64,000 bases of DNA from Malania oleifera (GCF_029873635.1 NC_080417.1:30368214-30432213); one strand, 5' to 3'. Positions 22,673 through 36,700 are shown, counted from the first letter of the stretch. The notes: generated from the sequence alone by a model not told the origin. A program made the numbers and translations.

Positions 22673-23865
22673 TTTAATGACGAATATTCGAGACGAATCA
22701 TCACAATAAATACTAAGGAACGTCAGAGATCCAAAGCCAATTGTCTCAGGATCATATATATATGCTAACAAATCAGAGCCTATTAATTCAAAAGGAGGAT
22801 ATATGTCAACAACGCAGATTTTATCTCAGATTTCATTGAATTTATAATATACCATTTATTGTCTTGTATATCATGTAATCGTGTTTAAATACCTCCGCTT
22901 GTATCCTCCTTAAGCATGTAGTGTTCACGGTTCAGTTATTGGAATAAAAATACCATTAGTTTTTCATGTTTCAGTTTTTCTTTACCTGTTAGCCACATTG
23001 TTATTCATGCTAATACATTTCATAGATAAAATTAGCAAATTAAAGGTTGGTTAGTATATCGAGTTTTATAAATAAAATATAGAAATGAATGAGATGTAAG
23101 AATTATGAAAAAAGAGTTATGTTAGAAAGAGCACACAAAGACTTGATCACTTATAATAAAATATATTCAAATGTGAAAGATAGAAACTTTATGCAAGTAC
23201 TTACATTCATGAACAAATAGAAGAGTGAGAAATGTTAAAAAAGAGAACCAAATTCTTGAAACTTGAAAATACCGTGAGTTAGGGTTTTACTTTGAATGTT
23301 AGTATAGATACAAGAATGTAAGAGTGTGGAAAGCTTATATAAAATAATAAGCAGAAATTGCAAATTTGGCAATGTAAAGATAAAAAGGGCAACATGAGAA
23401 AATGAATTAATGTCATTTAAAAAAATTTATCTTATAAAAATTAAGTGAAAGGGTAAAGTTGTCATTTTATTATGAATAAAATCTAATTTTTTTTCACTAA
23501 ACTTAATGTTTGACTAATAATCAACTAAAGAAATATTTATTTTCTCATTAAATTAAACTTTATGGGATTTGTGATAATTTTTTAAAATGCTTAGGAGTAG
23601 AATGTCGTATTCTAAACAATAAAATGATTTTACTAAATTCTATCTTATCTGTTTTAGTCATTTTAATTATTTTTACAAACCTTTTAACTTTTTTGGTGTC
23701 AATTATTTTCTTTCTATAAGTTTTTTTTTTTACAAGGAATTAAATATTTTTAAAACAATATCATAAACTCTTTTTATAAAAAATCAAATTAGGAAGGATG
23801 TAAAATTACATAATTTGTTAAAATTAATTAAAGTAAAAAAAATGTCACATCATTTGTAATTTGTT
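22673..23865. other. AT-rich intergenic DNA upstream of pBRP
   Basis: Mostly A/T-rich sequence with short homopolymer runs. Nothing coding, no LTR ends and no RNA gene were recognised. Confidence 0.6.
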
Positions 23866-24066
23866 CTTATATATATATTTTAAAATTTTTAATTTTTAAT
23901 TTTTTGGCAATCAATAGCAAAAACTCAACGAACAATAAAAAATAAAAATAAATAAAAACCAAGCGGAGGACTCTGTGTTGACCCCACGCGCTCCCTCGCA
24001 ACAATGATCAACTCAAAAGGACTGCAGGAGTGAAGAGGGCCAGAAGACTGACCGGAGAGATTTGGA
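23866..24066 (+). promoter_or_regulatory. Putative core promoter and 5' UTR of pBRP, with a short uORF
   Basis: A TATATATATATT run at about 23868-23880 lies roughly 190 bp before the start codon. Composition shifts from very AT-rich to GC-rich at about 23960, as expected near a transcription start. If the transcript includes 24004-24033, it carries a 9-codon upstream ORF (MINSKGLQE, stop TGA), 33 bases before the main ATG. The start site is not known, so this is a prediction. Confidence 0.35.
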
Positions 24067-24723
24067 ATGACGTGTCCGTACTGCAAGTCGGCGCAGGGGC
24101 GGTGCGCAACGACGGCGACGGGACGAAGCGTGACGGAGTGCAGCTCCTGCGGTCGAGTGGTCGAGGAACGCCACTCCCACCCCCATCACCTCTTTCTCCT
24201 CCGCGCCCAAGACTCCCCTCTTTCCCTCGTCACCTCCGACCTCCCTTCCGCTGTCCCTCCGCCATCATCCCACCACCACTCCCCACACCTTCCCCAAGAA
24301 GCAGCGCAAAACGACCGCGGCGAGGACGACGAAGACCCCTTCGATCACACGGGCTTCATCACGGCCTTCTCCACCTGGTCCCTGGAGCACTCCCCTGTCT
24401 TCGCCCGCTCCTCCCTCTCCTTCTCCGGCCACCTCGCCGAGCTCGAGCGTGCCCTCGATTCCTCCTCCTCATCTTCATCTTCTTCTTCGTCGTCGTTAGG
24501 CTCGTCTGGGCCCGCGGTGGTGGTGGACAATTTGAGGGCGTATCTGCAGATCATCGACGTTGCATCGATATTGGGTCTGGATTATGACATATCAGACCAC
24601 GCTTTTCAACTCTTCAGGGACTGTTCGTCCGCTACTTGCCTCAGGAATCGCAGTGTGGAGGCCCTCGCCACCGCTGCTCTCGTTCAGGCCATTCGAGAGG
24701 CCCAGGAGCCCAGAACCCTCCAG
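24067..24723 (+). CDS. BRP: pBRP exon 1 (zinc ribbon, linker, start of cyclin repeat 1)
   Basis: 219 codons, GC-rich against very AT-rich surroundings. The start is the first ATG that gives the conserved MTCPYC N-terminus. It ends EAQEPRTLQ at a CAG|GTATTG donor. The frame runs on into intron 1 for about 100 codons, to a stop at 25033-25035, so intron retention would give a truncated protein of about 322 aa lacking the second repeat. Confidence 0.93.
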
Positions 24724-27700
24724 GTATTGGTACATTTTTCCTTTTATGGAAAATTCTCTTGTTCTTTCGTGAATTGGGGATTTCAATTTTATGATGCTAT
24801 TCTTAATTTATTGGAACGCTGCCTGCAATTAATCTTCTCCCCCTCTATTTGTTTGATTATTCTATCTTGCTTATATGATTTTGATGTGATTTTGGTGCAT
24901 AAGGTACAAACATTTTACATAACCATCCAGTCTATCTTTTCTTTGTTGATTCTCCTTCTCAAGTTTGCAATTTATAGAAGAAATGATATTTCATTTGAGA
25001 AGAGACAATCCTCCAGTCCAGGAGAGATGGAATAGCTGTAACCTGCAATTGACCATTGTATGCTATTGAGCCCCCCTTATGATTTGGATGCTCTTTACCC
25101 CAAGTTATAACCAGTGCATACTTTTAAGAATGAGGTTATCATCCGCAATAACTGCAAGTCATGTTTATGATCGTTTATCTGCTTTCAAAGTTTTACCAGT
25201 TATTGTCTAGAATAAAAAAATGTAATAGATTTGTGACATATAATTTTATGGTAAAGAAAATCATGTTTTTTATGCTCGAATGAATGTGAGAGAATCCATC
25301 TAATTGTCGGTCTTGTAGTTAGGTCTATGAATATGTGTGGGTACATTTGCGATATTCATGACCAACTTTATTGTAGTTTTGTTACTTTTAAAAGGGAATA
25401 GTCACAGACATACTGATATTGGGAGTATGTTCAAATCATTATTCAATTTTCAAATTCAACCAAAAGTGTATTCTGGGTGTTTGAATGGTCATTTTGGAGG
25501 GAAGAACTGCAAACACGGAAGGTTGCTAAAGTAGTGCTTCTATTGTAGGGTTGGGAATCGGCTCAAATCATTTATCCTAATATACATGCTATTTTTGCTG
25601 ATACAGTCTTCAAAGGAACTTAATTGCTTTTTTTCCTCGGGTGATTTTAAATAACTAGATGATTTTAGTCCCAAAGGATGGTAGCTAGAGGGAAAAAAAT
25701 TATGGAAAAATTTAAAGAGCTTGTACTTTGTGCATGGTTTTAAATAATGATCGCGACCGTTACGTAACGGTTTTTTGGGTTACTGATACCATTACACACC
25801 GTGAAATCGGTGGGAAGAAAAATCACGGTCGTAGCGGCGGTTACAAACCACGACCGTTACGTAAAGGCCTCTATGGCCGTTACCTTACCACTACAGGATT
25901 GTTACACCAAAAAAATTATTTTATTTTTTACTTTTTCTTCTTACTTTTTCCCTCTCTTTCATAAATCATTTTTCAATATACCATGTGGCGAGAAGGGGAA
26001 AAGATTATGAGGACGACAATGATACAAAATTTACTATTTCTTTAAATACTCACAATAGATGCATTAATTAACAATTTGAAAATACTAACTTGTTAGGAAA
26101 ATATTTTATTTTGATAATATTAGTAATGTGATATTATATTTTATATTTTTTAACTTCAACCTTCTTTCTTTTCTAGCTATTTTATATTTGTATTATTTGT
26201 ATGTCTTATATGTCTAATAAATTAATGGAGTGTATAATGTATTTTGTTCTATTACTTAATTTAGCACACATAAGAATTTATCACATATAAGAACAATGAG
26301 AAGTATAAATACACACACACGTAATTTTTCTATCAATGGTGATTTAAAACAAATGTAAACTTGTTGTCCTTACTAAATAACTTAGTTTCTCAAACTAAAG
26401 GAACCAAAATACACTAAAACTCTTTCTAAGAAGGGCTAAAAACTTAAAACATGCAAGTACGCTAATATGCACAAGGTTGTGCGTGCTTCAAAAAAATTCA
26501 CGGCCGTTACACCCACTTCCCGTTATGTAACACTTGCTACTCCCGCTTCCCATTACACCTGTTACCGTTGCGTTACACTACCCGCAACCGTGATTTAAAA
26601 CCATGACTTTGAGATCAATAAAATATTGGTTTTCCTGGTTTTAGCTGCTATTTATCATGTCCTGTTTTCCCTGGACATTATGTTCATTTCAACGAACAGC
26701 TACGTATGGACACTAGTAGGATCTGCAGATATTTAGAATCTGGTCATTCAATCCTCCAATGAACAGCTCATATAATTTCTTCTGCACAATTATCTGATCA
26801 ACTAGTTTGTTAGTGAGAGATGTCCAGTTTGTGTTCATCTTGTGGTTTATATGAAAGGTTCTTACTTTAAAAAAAAAAATAAAAATAAAGTTAATCATGT
26901 TAAGACACTGATGGAATTATTCTGTTGCAATGCATATTTTTTAGTTCCTTGGAAGTATACACCTGATAATATATGAAAAGATAATGATACTTGGACCATT
27001 TAAGTGGATACTTCAAGTGGACATCTTGCTGTGAAAGGCTTTGTACTATCCATATAGTGCGATTCCTGCAACTAGAGTTCCACCAGAGGTGTCTAGATGT
27101 CTCTTTTCTTGTTTCCTGCTTGGGGGTAGTTGATGTAATGGTGCTCTTCAATTGTTATTCACTCAATTAGATGTCTGATATGTATCAGTTGTCACCTTGA
27201 CTTATCCTTTCTCTGTCTTTATCTCGGGAACCCTAATTTGGCACCTTCCCTAACATTTTTCAGGAAATCTCTACTGCAGCCAATGTACCCCAGAAGGAGA
27301 TTGGAAAGTACATTAAGATATTGGGAGAAGCACTACAGCTAAGTCAGCCCATTAACAGCAATTCCATTTCTGTTCATATGCCAAGATTTTGCACACTCCT
27401 TCAACTGAACAAATCTGCTCAGGTAATGTTATTTGAATGGAAGCCTTCAATACTTTGAACCTGCATAGTAGAATTTGATTACTTGAAAACTTAAATCTCT
27501 TATGGTATAAAAGCATGGACTTGTTCATGCTCCATGCCCGCAAAACTCGCTGTTATTCTTCTTCTCTTTTTCCCCCCCTTCTGGCTGTATTCTCATATCT
27601 ATTTCTTCCCTAGCAATAGGTTCGCTTTCCCTTTTCTTCTAGCTGCTGTGTCCTTTTTCGTTAGGTTTAGCATATTGTATCTAAAATCACAAAAACTTAA

Positions 27701-30700
27701 CCTTGAAATGTGTTTTATATGAGGCTTTTATACTTGGACTTTGACTTCATCCTATAGTACTCTTAGTCTCTTACCCGACACATCAAAATAATGAAACAAC
27801 TCTAAAAATAGGGAAGCTTGACAATTAGACATGCATGTACACCTGTGGACCTCCAAATTTATTCCTGTTGCACAAGATTCAAACTCTTAGGTGTGGGCAC
27901 ACCCCCAACAATGACACCATACATTTTTCGATCTCTTTCTATCTCTCTCAGTTGACTGCCTTTTTGTGTATTTCCTATTTTATTTTATCATGTTTGATCT
28001 TGTGTGTTGAAATGGTGTGTTGCCTTTTATTATTCTAATAAGCTTGTCTTTATTTTTTTTTATTTTATATTATTTTCTTGTGTCAAGATGCTGTCTTATT
28101 ATTCTGAAATGTTGTTAAAAAAAATATTTTGAAAAAGCAAAGGAAGAAAGGAAACAATTGAAAGCTGTTTATTTTGTTTTATTTTCTATTCCATATTTTA
28201 ACTTTATTGTATTTGTCTTACATATGATATTGGATTTAAAAACAAAATATTTTATTTCATTTGAATTTGTTTTCTTTTCTTTTTTTTTCTTGCAATTACC
28301 TGCACATATTGTCTTATGGTTTTAGAATTTCAAAGGAAAGGAAAATGAAAGAATTCCATAAAATAAAATATTTTCAAAAAAGATGTGAAAAGAAAAATAA
28401 AAACATATAATTTTGTTATTTTCATTGTTTTTTTTTTTTGGCCTTTATCTTGTTTTAATCCTTATCCAATAGGGCATGTTGCTTTTGTGTTGGTTCATCC
28501 AAGCCTTAGGATAAGGATCTCCAATTTGGACCATTAGATTGGAGAGCTTTCCTTTTGGGATAATGAAATTATGATACAAAATAAAGACAACCATCATGGT
28601 TAAAAAATGAAAAAGAAAAAAAATAGGCTAGCCTCCATACTCAGATAAGAGCGTAGGGTATTATTGTGGAGAAATTGGGGAAATTTTAGAAGGGAAAATA
28701 GTAAGAGAAAATAGGGTTTGATCACTTTGAGGGGATCTACCTCCAAATTAGCCAAGGGCTATGAATTATGTTATTGCTTAGGTGGAAAAGCCCCACTAGG
28801 GAAACTTACTCCTATTAGGAATGTAAAATATCCCAATCCAAGTCCTTAGTAGACTCAATCCCAATTGATTTGGAAATCCTAACACATTAAATAAAAATCC
28901 CAACATTAAATAATCCTAACATTAAATAGAATTCATTGGAAATTATAATAGATTAATTAGAAATCCCAATTGATTTAGGAATCTTATCATTAAATGGAAA
29001 ATCTGAATTGATTTGGGAATCCTAACATTCTCGCTTCCTTCAAATCAGCCTTGTCCTCAAGGCTAAGTAGCAATAAACTCTGGGAATCTCTCCTCCAAGG
29101 ATTGATAAGTTTCCCAAGTTGCATCTTTAGATTGTAAGTGAAACCAGTGAACTAAAACTTCTATGATGTCTCGACTTTTACGTTTGACCAACCGGCGATC
29201 CAAAATTGCTTGTGGTTGCACTTGAACCTCACTCGTAGGTGCAACATTAGGTAAGTGATGCTACACAGTTTCTTGCTCGCCTAACTTTAGAGGTGTACAC
29301 AAATTACTGGAAAATCGAAAATCTGACCAAAACCGAACTGTTTAACATTCAGGTTCATTTTTTCAGTTTCGGTTTTAATTTTATAAAAAACCTATTTTCA
29401 ATTTCGGCTTTAGTTTGACAAAAAGACCAATTCGAAAAGCCAAAAAATTGATTACTTATATTTATATTTTTATAAATCTTTAAAGTATTGTAATAAATTT
29501 TCCAGATATCATATATAATAATTATAATTATTAATAATATAAATATAATCATACAATAATTATATATAAGATTAGTTGCTAAAACGGACTAAAAGCAGTA
29601 GGGTGGGAAGTTTTATATAGAAGGGGAGGGTCCTTGATTTTACTCCTTTCCAATGTGGGACAAGGAAAGAGTGAACAAGGCTTGCTTTGCTTTGGACTCT
29701 GAGTAGTGGCTATTGGGAAGTGGGAATAATCTGTCCCACATCGACTGAGGGAAGAGGGAAAGACCCTTCCACCTCATATATATATCCAACCCACTACCCA
29801 ACTTCCTTGTGTCATTAAATCCAATGGAGGATGGGCTTAGGCTGGATTTTTTTCAGTTGGCCTTCTCTAAAGCCCTTTTTAATGGGCTTGGATTATTTGG
29901 TCTGTGTATTAGGCCTCCTTTAAAACATGCCCTTTCTATTGGGCCTCAGTTATAAAAGTTTTAAATTACGCCCTCCTACACTGGGCTTTTTTTAATTTAA
30001 AATTTTTAATTAACATATAAAGCGATTAAAAATCAAACCAAACTGGTAGTAGTCAGTTTTTGGTTTCTCTAAACTGTCGGTTTTCAGTTTTGTAAAATTA
30101 AAAATGGATAAATTCGGTTTGGTTTTCGACTTTTGGCAAAACAGAATCGAATAAAACCGATTACACCCCTACCTAACTTCTTTGTGAGGCAAGAGACATG
30201 AAAAATTGGATGTACCTTAGAACCTGTTGGTAAGTCAAGATAATAAGCAACAAGGCCTATACGTTTTAGGATCTTATAAGGCCCGTAGAATCGAAGAGAC
30301 AACTTCATTGAAGAACGAACAATCATAGATATCTGTCTATAGGGCTGTAGCCTGAGAAATACCCATCTCCCACTGAGAATTCCCTTTTGCTATGGTGCTT
30401 ATCAGCTTGCTGTTTCATACGAGCTTGAGCTGCAACAAGATTTTCCTTGAGGAGCTGAAGCACTTTGTCTCAATCATGTAATTCCTTGTCAACTTGATCA
30501 ACTCTGGATGATCTAGCTATATACCTAGCAAGAACAGGAGGAGCTCGACCATAAACAATCTCGGATGGAGTCAACTTGATTGAGGAATGATAAGTGGTAT
30601 TATACCGCCATTCACTCATGGGAGCCATAGCACTCAATTCTTTGGTTTGTCACTAACAAGCAATGAAGATAAGTCTCCAAGCACCTGTTAACAACTTCAG

Positions 30701-33700
30701 TTTGCCCATCTGATTGTGGATGATACGCAGTGCTCATATTCAATTGTGTTCCTTACAAACGGAAAACTCCTTCCAAAAGTTGCTAGTAAAGACTTTGTCA
30801 CGGTCACTAACAATAGATTGAGGAATTCTATGCAACTTGACAATATTTCAACAAAAGTGCGAGCAACACTTATAGCAGTATGAGGGTGAGTTATGGCACA
30901 AAAATGAGCATATTTTTTGAGACTGTCCACAATAACAAAAATAGTAGACTTAACATGAGAAGATGGGAGTCCCTCAATGAAATTCGTGGAGATATCGGTC
31001 CAAACTTCTTCTGGAATAGGAAGAGGCTATAGAAAGCGTGGACTCGCCATGGTTTCCCCTTTCTATCATTGACAAACATCACTCATTCTACCACAAACTT
31101 TTTGATTTCACCCTTGATTCCCTTGCAGTAAAATTCTTGAGAAATGCACTTGTAGGTTCTAAGAAAACCAGAGTGACCTACAACCGGTGATGCGTGTAAT
31201 TCTTGCAGTATGGTTTGTTTGTGGGCTGAATTAGGCACTAAGAAAATCCTCCTTTTATACAATAAGCTTAAAAAGCCCCTAAGGTAAGGAGGGACTGAAG
31301 TTGGCTCTTTTTGTAGCTTTTGGATAATACCTCTAGTCTCCAGATTTTGCCACCATTCCTTCCTAATTTGTTCAAGAGTAGTACATGCAGGTATAGAAAT
31401 AGCTATAAGTTCAACTTGCTTAGGAAGTTGTGAGAGTGCATCTGCCACCACATTCTTGGTTCCTTTCTTGTAAATAATCTCATAGTCATAGCCCAACAAC
31501 TTAGTGACCCACTTTTTTGGTTCCATGGAAGATATTTATTGCTCCAAAAAATACTTCAGACTCTTGTGAGCAGTTCGGATTCGGTAATGCCTACCAATTA
31601 AATATGATCTCCACTTTGTAACTGCATGCACTATGGCTAGCATCTCTTTGTCATAAATAGACATGCTGATGTGGGGTGGAGAAAAAGCTTTACTGGTAAA
31701 AGCAATGGGGCATTTGTCTTGAATTAAAATTGCACCAATGCCAACTCCTGATGCATCAGACTCAGTGATGAACATCGTGTCGAAATCTGGCAGGGCAAGA
31801 ATTAGTGTGGTAGATATTGCGTACTTAAGCTTGACAAAGGCTTGTTCAGCTTCCTCACTCCATTTGAATGCATCCTTTTTTAGTAGCGCAGTCAGTGGAG
31901 CGTTAATCTTTTTATAATCATTGACAAACTTGCAATAGTAACCAATTACCCCAAAAATCCTTGCAGCATTTTTATTGTTTGTGGAATAGGCTTGTTTTTC
32001 ATCACTTGTATTTTAGAAGGGCCAATTGAAACACCTTCTTGGGAAACAATATGCCCAAGGTATTCCACACGTGATCGAGCAAAATTGCGTTTAGATATCC
32101 TAACAAACAGATGATGCTCACGAAGAGTGGTGAGTACAATTTGCAAATGACCTAAATCATCTTCAAGACATGAGCTATATGTTAGGATATCATCAAAAAA
32201 TATGAGAACAAACTTATGTAGGTGAGGTTGGAAAACATCATTCATGAGACTTTTGAAGGTCAAAGGACCATTGGTTAACCCAAAAGGCATAATCAAGAAC
32301 TTGTAATGGCCATTGTGATTTCTAAACTCAGTCTTCTGAATGTCATCCTTGTGTAACCAAATCTGGTGATAGCCTGATCTCAAGTCGAATTTGGTGAATT
32401 GTTGGGCACCTCCCAACTCTTCTAACAATTTATCCAGAACAGGGATAGGACATTTATCCTTCATAGCGTTCTTGTTTAGTGCTCGATAATCAACACACAT
32501 CTACCAAAAGTGTTCCTTCTTCTTCACTAATAAGAAAGGGGAAGAATATGGATTGACACTTGGTTGAATTATGCCTGCATCTAACGTTTCTTTCACTCTC
32601 TTTTCTATTTATACGTTCTGAAAATAAGGATAGTAGTAAGGACGGACATTAGTAGGGACAATACTTGGCAATAGAGGAATATGGTGATCATGTGTTTGCT
32701 GAGGTGGCAACCCTTGTGGCTCTACAAATAAGTGAGAAAATTCTGAAATAAGAGAGTCTAGCCGTTCATCCTAGCTAGATTGATGTTGTAACTCTGGTGT
32801 TGGAAGTTGTACCAAGCAATCATGTCGCTCCTTTTAGGGAGCTTCTCAATATGATGGTTTGACACGATAGTGACATTACCACAATGTTGCCTTTAAGAGT
32901 CACTCATTCACGTGAACTTCATAATAAGTTTAAAGAATTCCTGGTTATATCACCTAAAGTCTTCAACCATTCAATACCCAAAACCACTTCATAGTCTTCT
33001 AGTGGCAGCAAAAGAAATCAACAGCTATGGTTTTGCATGGTAAGTTTAACCTTCGGACACTTGCTCTGACATGTCAAGGTCCTTCCATCGGCAACCTTCA
33101 CATCAAACATTTCACATTGCTCCATAGGATAGGCTAGCTGTTTAGCAATTTGAGTGTCCATGAAATTATTAATGCTAGTCGTATCAATTAAGATAGTAAT
33201 AGGTTGACACTTTAGGAAGTCACTAATTTTCATGGTTCGAGGATTAGCATAACTAGCTAAAGCATGAGCTGAAGAAGTGATTGATTCATCATTATCATCA
33301 GATTCCATACCTTCCTGGTCTGAATAAGTGGGGTCATCCTCAACCTCTTCTAGCTCCTCCACTAGTTCAATTATCAACAATTGTCCTTTTTGCTACGGTG
33401 CCCTCTATGCCACTCTTCATCACAATGCTAGCACAAACCTTTTGTTATTCTCTATTTAAGTTCCTCCTAAGTCAATCATTTGGCAAGAGGATTGTCAAGA
33501 GCTGGTGGTGTGATAGTGCTGTTGACATTCTACTTGCTAATGATCTTATTGGAGCAACATTGTTCTTCTCCCAACTTCTCTTCTTCTAGCTGTGCAAAAG
33601 AAAATTGCAGCAGTAATAGTTTGTGGCCGGCGTACTTTGACCTCAATCAGAATGTCAGATAGGAGACCTTCAATAAAAGTACCGACGAGTTGGCTTTCAT

Positions 33701-36700
33701 TCCAATCTTTAGTCCTGTTTGATAGCCGCTCAAATCGTGTCTGTTACCCCAAGACAGTTCTAGTTTGGCGTATTTTAGCAAGCTCTCCATCGATATTCTC
33801 ATATCCAGTGGGCCCAAATCGGATTAGTAATCCATAAACAAATTCTGCCCATGAAGGCACTCCATAACGAGCTTCAAACCAGTCATACCATTAAATAGCA
33901 TTGTTATCTAGAATAATAGAAGCAATCTCAACTTTAGATGGTTTTGGAGTGCGGTGAAAGAGAAATTATTTTTCAGTCCTTTAAATCCAATTGGTAGGGT
34001 CATCACTGTCCCACTGAGGAAATTCCATCTTCATACGAGAAGGATCACAATCACGTTCTCCTTGGTAACCTCCTTTGCGCACATATGGACGCTCCCTACG
34101 ATTAGCTGATGTAGAGGCGTCATCTTCTTTCTCTTTGTGGTAAGATGTAATGAGAAGTTTAGAAAGCGATGCCTGGATTTTTCAAATTGAGACTTAAACA
34201 TATCGCTAAGTTCAGCATTTAGCCTAGCTTCCATTTGGGACACTGCTGAATTTTCTGAGGTCATTGCGTATGAGTCAAGATCAAGAGTGTCAAGATCTTG
34301 CTTTAGTTGGCGAGTTAACGACATCCACAAGGTCGACTCTGATACCAAATGATAAGGCACTAGGGTTTTATCATGGAGAAATTAGGAAAATTTTAAGAAG
34401 GGAAAATAGTAAGAGAAAATAGGGTTTTGATCACTTCGAGGGGATTTGCCTCCAAATTAGCCAAAGGCTATGTTATTGCTTGAATGGAAAAGCCTTATAG
34501 GGTTATATATATATATGGTTGGGAAACTTACTCCTATTAGGAATGTAAAATATCCCAATCCAAGTCGTTAATGAACTCAATCCCAATTGATTTTGGAATC
34601 CCAACACATTACATAAAAATCCCAACATCAAATAATCCTAACATTGAATAGAATTCATTCGGAAACATAATAGATTAATTAAAAATCCCAATTGATTTGG
34701 GAATCCTAACATACTCTCAGACCAACCTTCACCATTGGTTCATTTACCTTCTTATCATCATCCTCTCATCCATTTGGCTTGTTTTCATTCTTAATTTAGC
34801 ACAGTGGTTTGGAAAGGATTTGAGTAAGTAATTTAAGGAGAGAAAGCTGGTGCCTGACGGGAGGTTAACCCCTGCAGAAATCAGTGGTGGCCCAAATGCA
34901 CGTGTCCTTTTCCTCCATCTTCTCATTTGCGCTTGCCAGTATTTCCGAATATTTGGTAGAAACATGGATGTTTTTTAGAGAGTATTTTCGTTTGGAGAGA
35001 ACTTGACCTGAAGGGAACCTATGACTGTGGTCATCATTGGTAATCTCCATGGTTGCCGATGGTCCAAGCATTCACACCCATCCTTTTCTTTTTCTTGAGG
35101 AATTTTAGCATAGAGAGAGGGAGAGAGCATATTTGCAGCGGGTATATTCTGAGGATGGGAAGAATAAACCCATTGCTGGTGAGTGTAGGTACCACTAACA
35201 CCAGCAGCAAGCTCTTTCTCATACTCCCTTCTCTGCTCTGTCTGATGACCACCATCTCATCTCCAATGGGAGACTTTTTTCTTGAGGGGAGTGAGAACAT
35301 ATGAGGATACCCTTTTGTATTGCAACAGCTGCTTTTAGTGCTGATGCTGCTGGCGGTTCAAATTGTAACTACTTATTCTTCTTCTTTGCTGGGTATTGGA
35401 GGCACTATTGTCCCCGTAATGGGGCCATTTCCATCCTCAGCAATCCACTGCCATCAAAGTCAAACGATGATCTGTCATAGCATTAGCTATCAAACCAAAA
35501 TCCATTATGGATTCTGGCTAACTCACCTCCATCACCCATGGCTGTGGAACCCTGACCAGCAATTGACTATCACCTCCTATTAGGCGTCTCAACCTGCAGC
35601 TGCAATCTGCCATTTTCACAGTTGTGAGGCTTGTAATGTCCAATCAAACATGTTGTGCCTTTCTTTGGGAATCAGGACATTCAATCCACAAATGGTAATG
35701 GGGGTCTTTGGAGCTTTGTGCCCACTTGCAGCACAGTGAATCAGATCTCATGCCTGGTATACGATCAAGTGTTCCAATCTTTCTTTTCTTTTCTTTCTTC
35801 CTAGTTGTTTGGTGATGGTTACCCAAATATATGATTGGTAGGTAAGTACCTTTGATCTTTCTTTGGGAAACAGGACATTCAATCATCAATTGGGAACAAT
35901 GACACATGCGCAGAGTGTATCGGGTATCAACTCTCAAATCTGTATTGTGATCAAATGTTCCCAGATTTTTTTCATTCGTAGCCATTTTGTGCCCAAACAG
36001 TTCTTCCAGTAGGTAAGTCCCTTAGACCTTTCTTCTTTTGCGATTCCCAAAAATATTTTCATGCTTGATCAAATTGAATTGAGTTGTATATATTTTAAAC
36101 TTCTCTAAATTTGATTACATGAATCCATTTCAATTTCAGGCTTGCGTCTAAATAAGTTTTTGTTGAGCAAAAAGTTTTGTTTCTTGATGATTTGTTTTGT
36201 AATATCGAGAATTCCACAAGGGGAAAAAAATAAAACAGAAAAAAAAATGCAACACCCAATGCAAAAGGTTCCCATGTTGTACCTCAGGGATTTGGTGAGG
36301 AATGATGTACACAACCTTACCTCCACAAACAGTAAAGAAATAGTTTATGGAAATGCATTTGTTTATGTTGCTGGTTTTCTGTTTCTGTTGATGGTTTTCA
36401 GTTATTTGCAGAAAAACTGAAGACCAGATTTTATAGTTTTCAATTGTATTGGCAATATGTTGCTAGAAAATTTAGTATCCAAAATTAACTTTTTTGGATT
36501 AAATAATCCATTTTATCCATATTTTTTAATTAAAATTGAAATAAAATGATCATTTGAGTTTTAAAAATATAAATAGAATAAAAAATTCCCATAAAATTTC
36601 AAAAAAAAAAAAAAAATAAAAAAAAAATAATAATAATAATAAAATCCCTTTACAAAATATTTTTACTTTATTTCAGTTCTCATATACAATAAGATTGTTC

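Larger units (their letters stand above)
29063..34330 (-). pseudogene. Gypsy E gag-pol with C-terminal chromodomain
   Basis: Reading leftward: gag remnant (34031-34330), protease (33018-33380, [15 protein letters not shown], the usual DSG reading DTT), RT (31946-32500, [27 protein letters not shown]), RNase H (31536-31775, [15 protein letters not shown]; then [13 protein letters not shown]), the integrase zinc region (31083-31300, [10 protein letters not shown]) and integrase core remnants (30340-31080). After [14 protein letters not shown] (about 30180-30230) the hAT element interrupts. The chromodomain resumes at 29280: [35 protein letters not shown], stop at 29063-29065. A TAG replaces a Trp codon in ETVWHHLPN. 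Chromodomains guide integration toward modified histones in the family. Confidence 0.88.
28643..34711 (-). mobile_element. Gypsy E: chromodomain-bearing Ty3/gypsy element in pBRP intron 2
   Basis: LTRs of 385 bp (28643-29027) and 362 bp (34350-34711) flank gag, protease, RT, RNase H, integrase and a C-terminal chromodomain on the minus strand, antisense to the host gene. TACTC flanks both ends (28638-28642 and 34712-34716), a clear 5-bp target duplication. The short LTRs and the text [19 protein letters not shown] suggest a Reina-like chromovirus. The lineage is a moderate-confidence call. The element is interrupted by a hAT-type insertion at 29288-30171 and carries several stops. Confidence 0.92.

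Noticed and set aside
24030..24587. A 185-codon Pro/Arg-rich ORF
   Set aside because: It is a shadow frame of pBRP exon 1. The conserved pBRP protein is in another frame.
29733..29900. A snRNA gene after the USE/TATA pair
   Set aside because: The sequence after the TATA box does not match the 5' ends of U1, U2, U3, U5, U6 or 7SL that I know. Only the promoter-like motifs are kept.
35644..35985. Possible minus-strand gene (113 codons)
   Set aside because: It overlaps a 198-bp direct duplication in an intron and shows no known domain, so it is probably chance.
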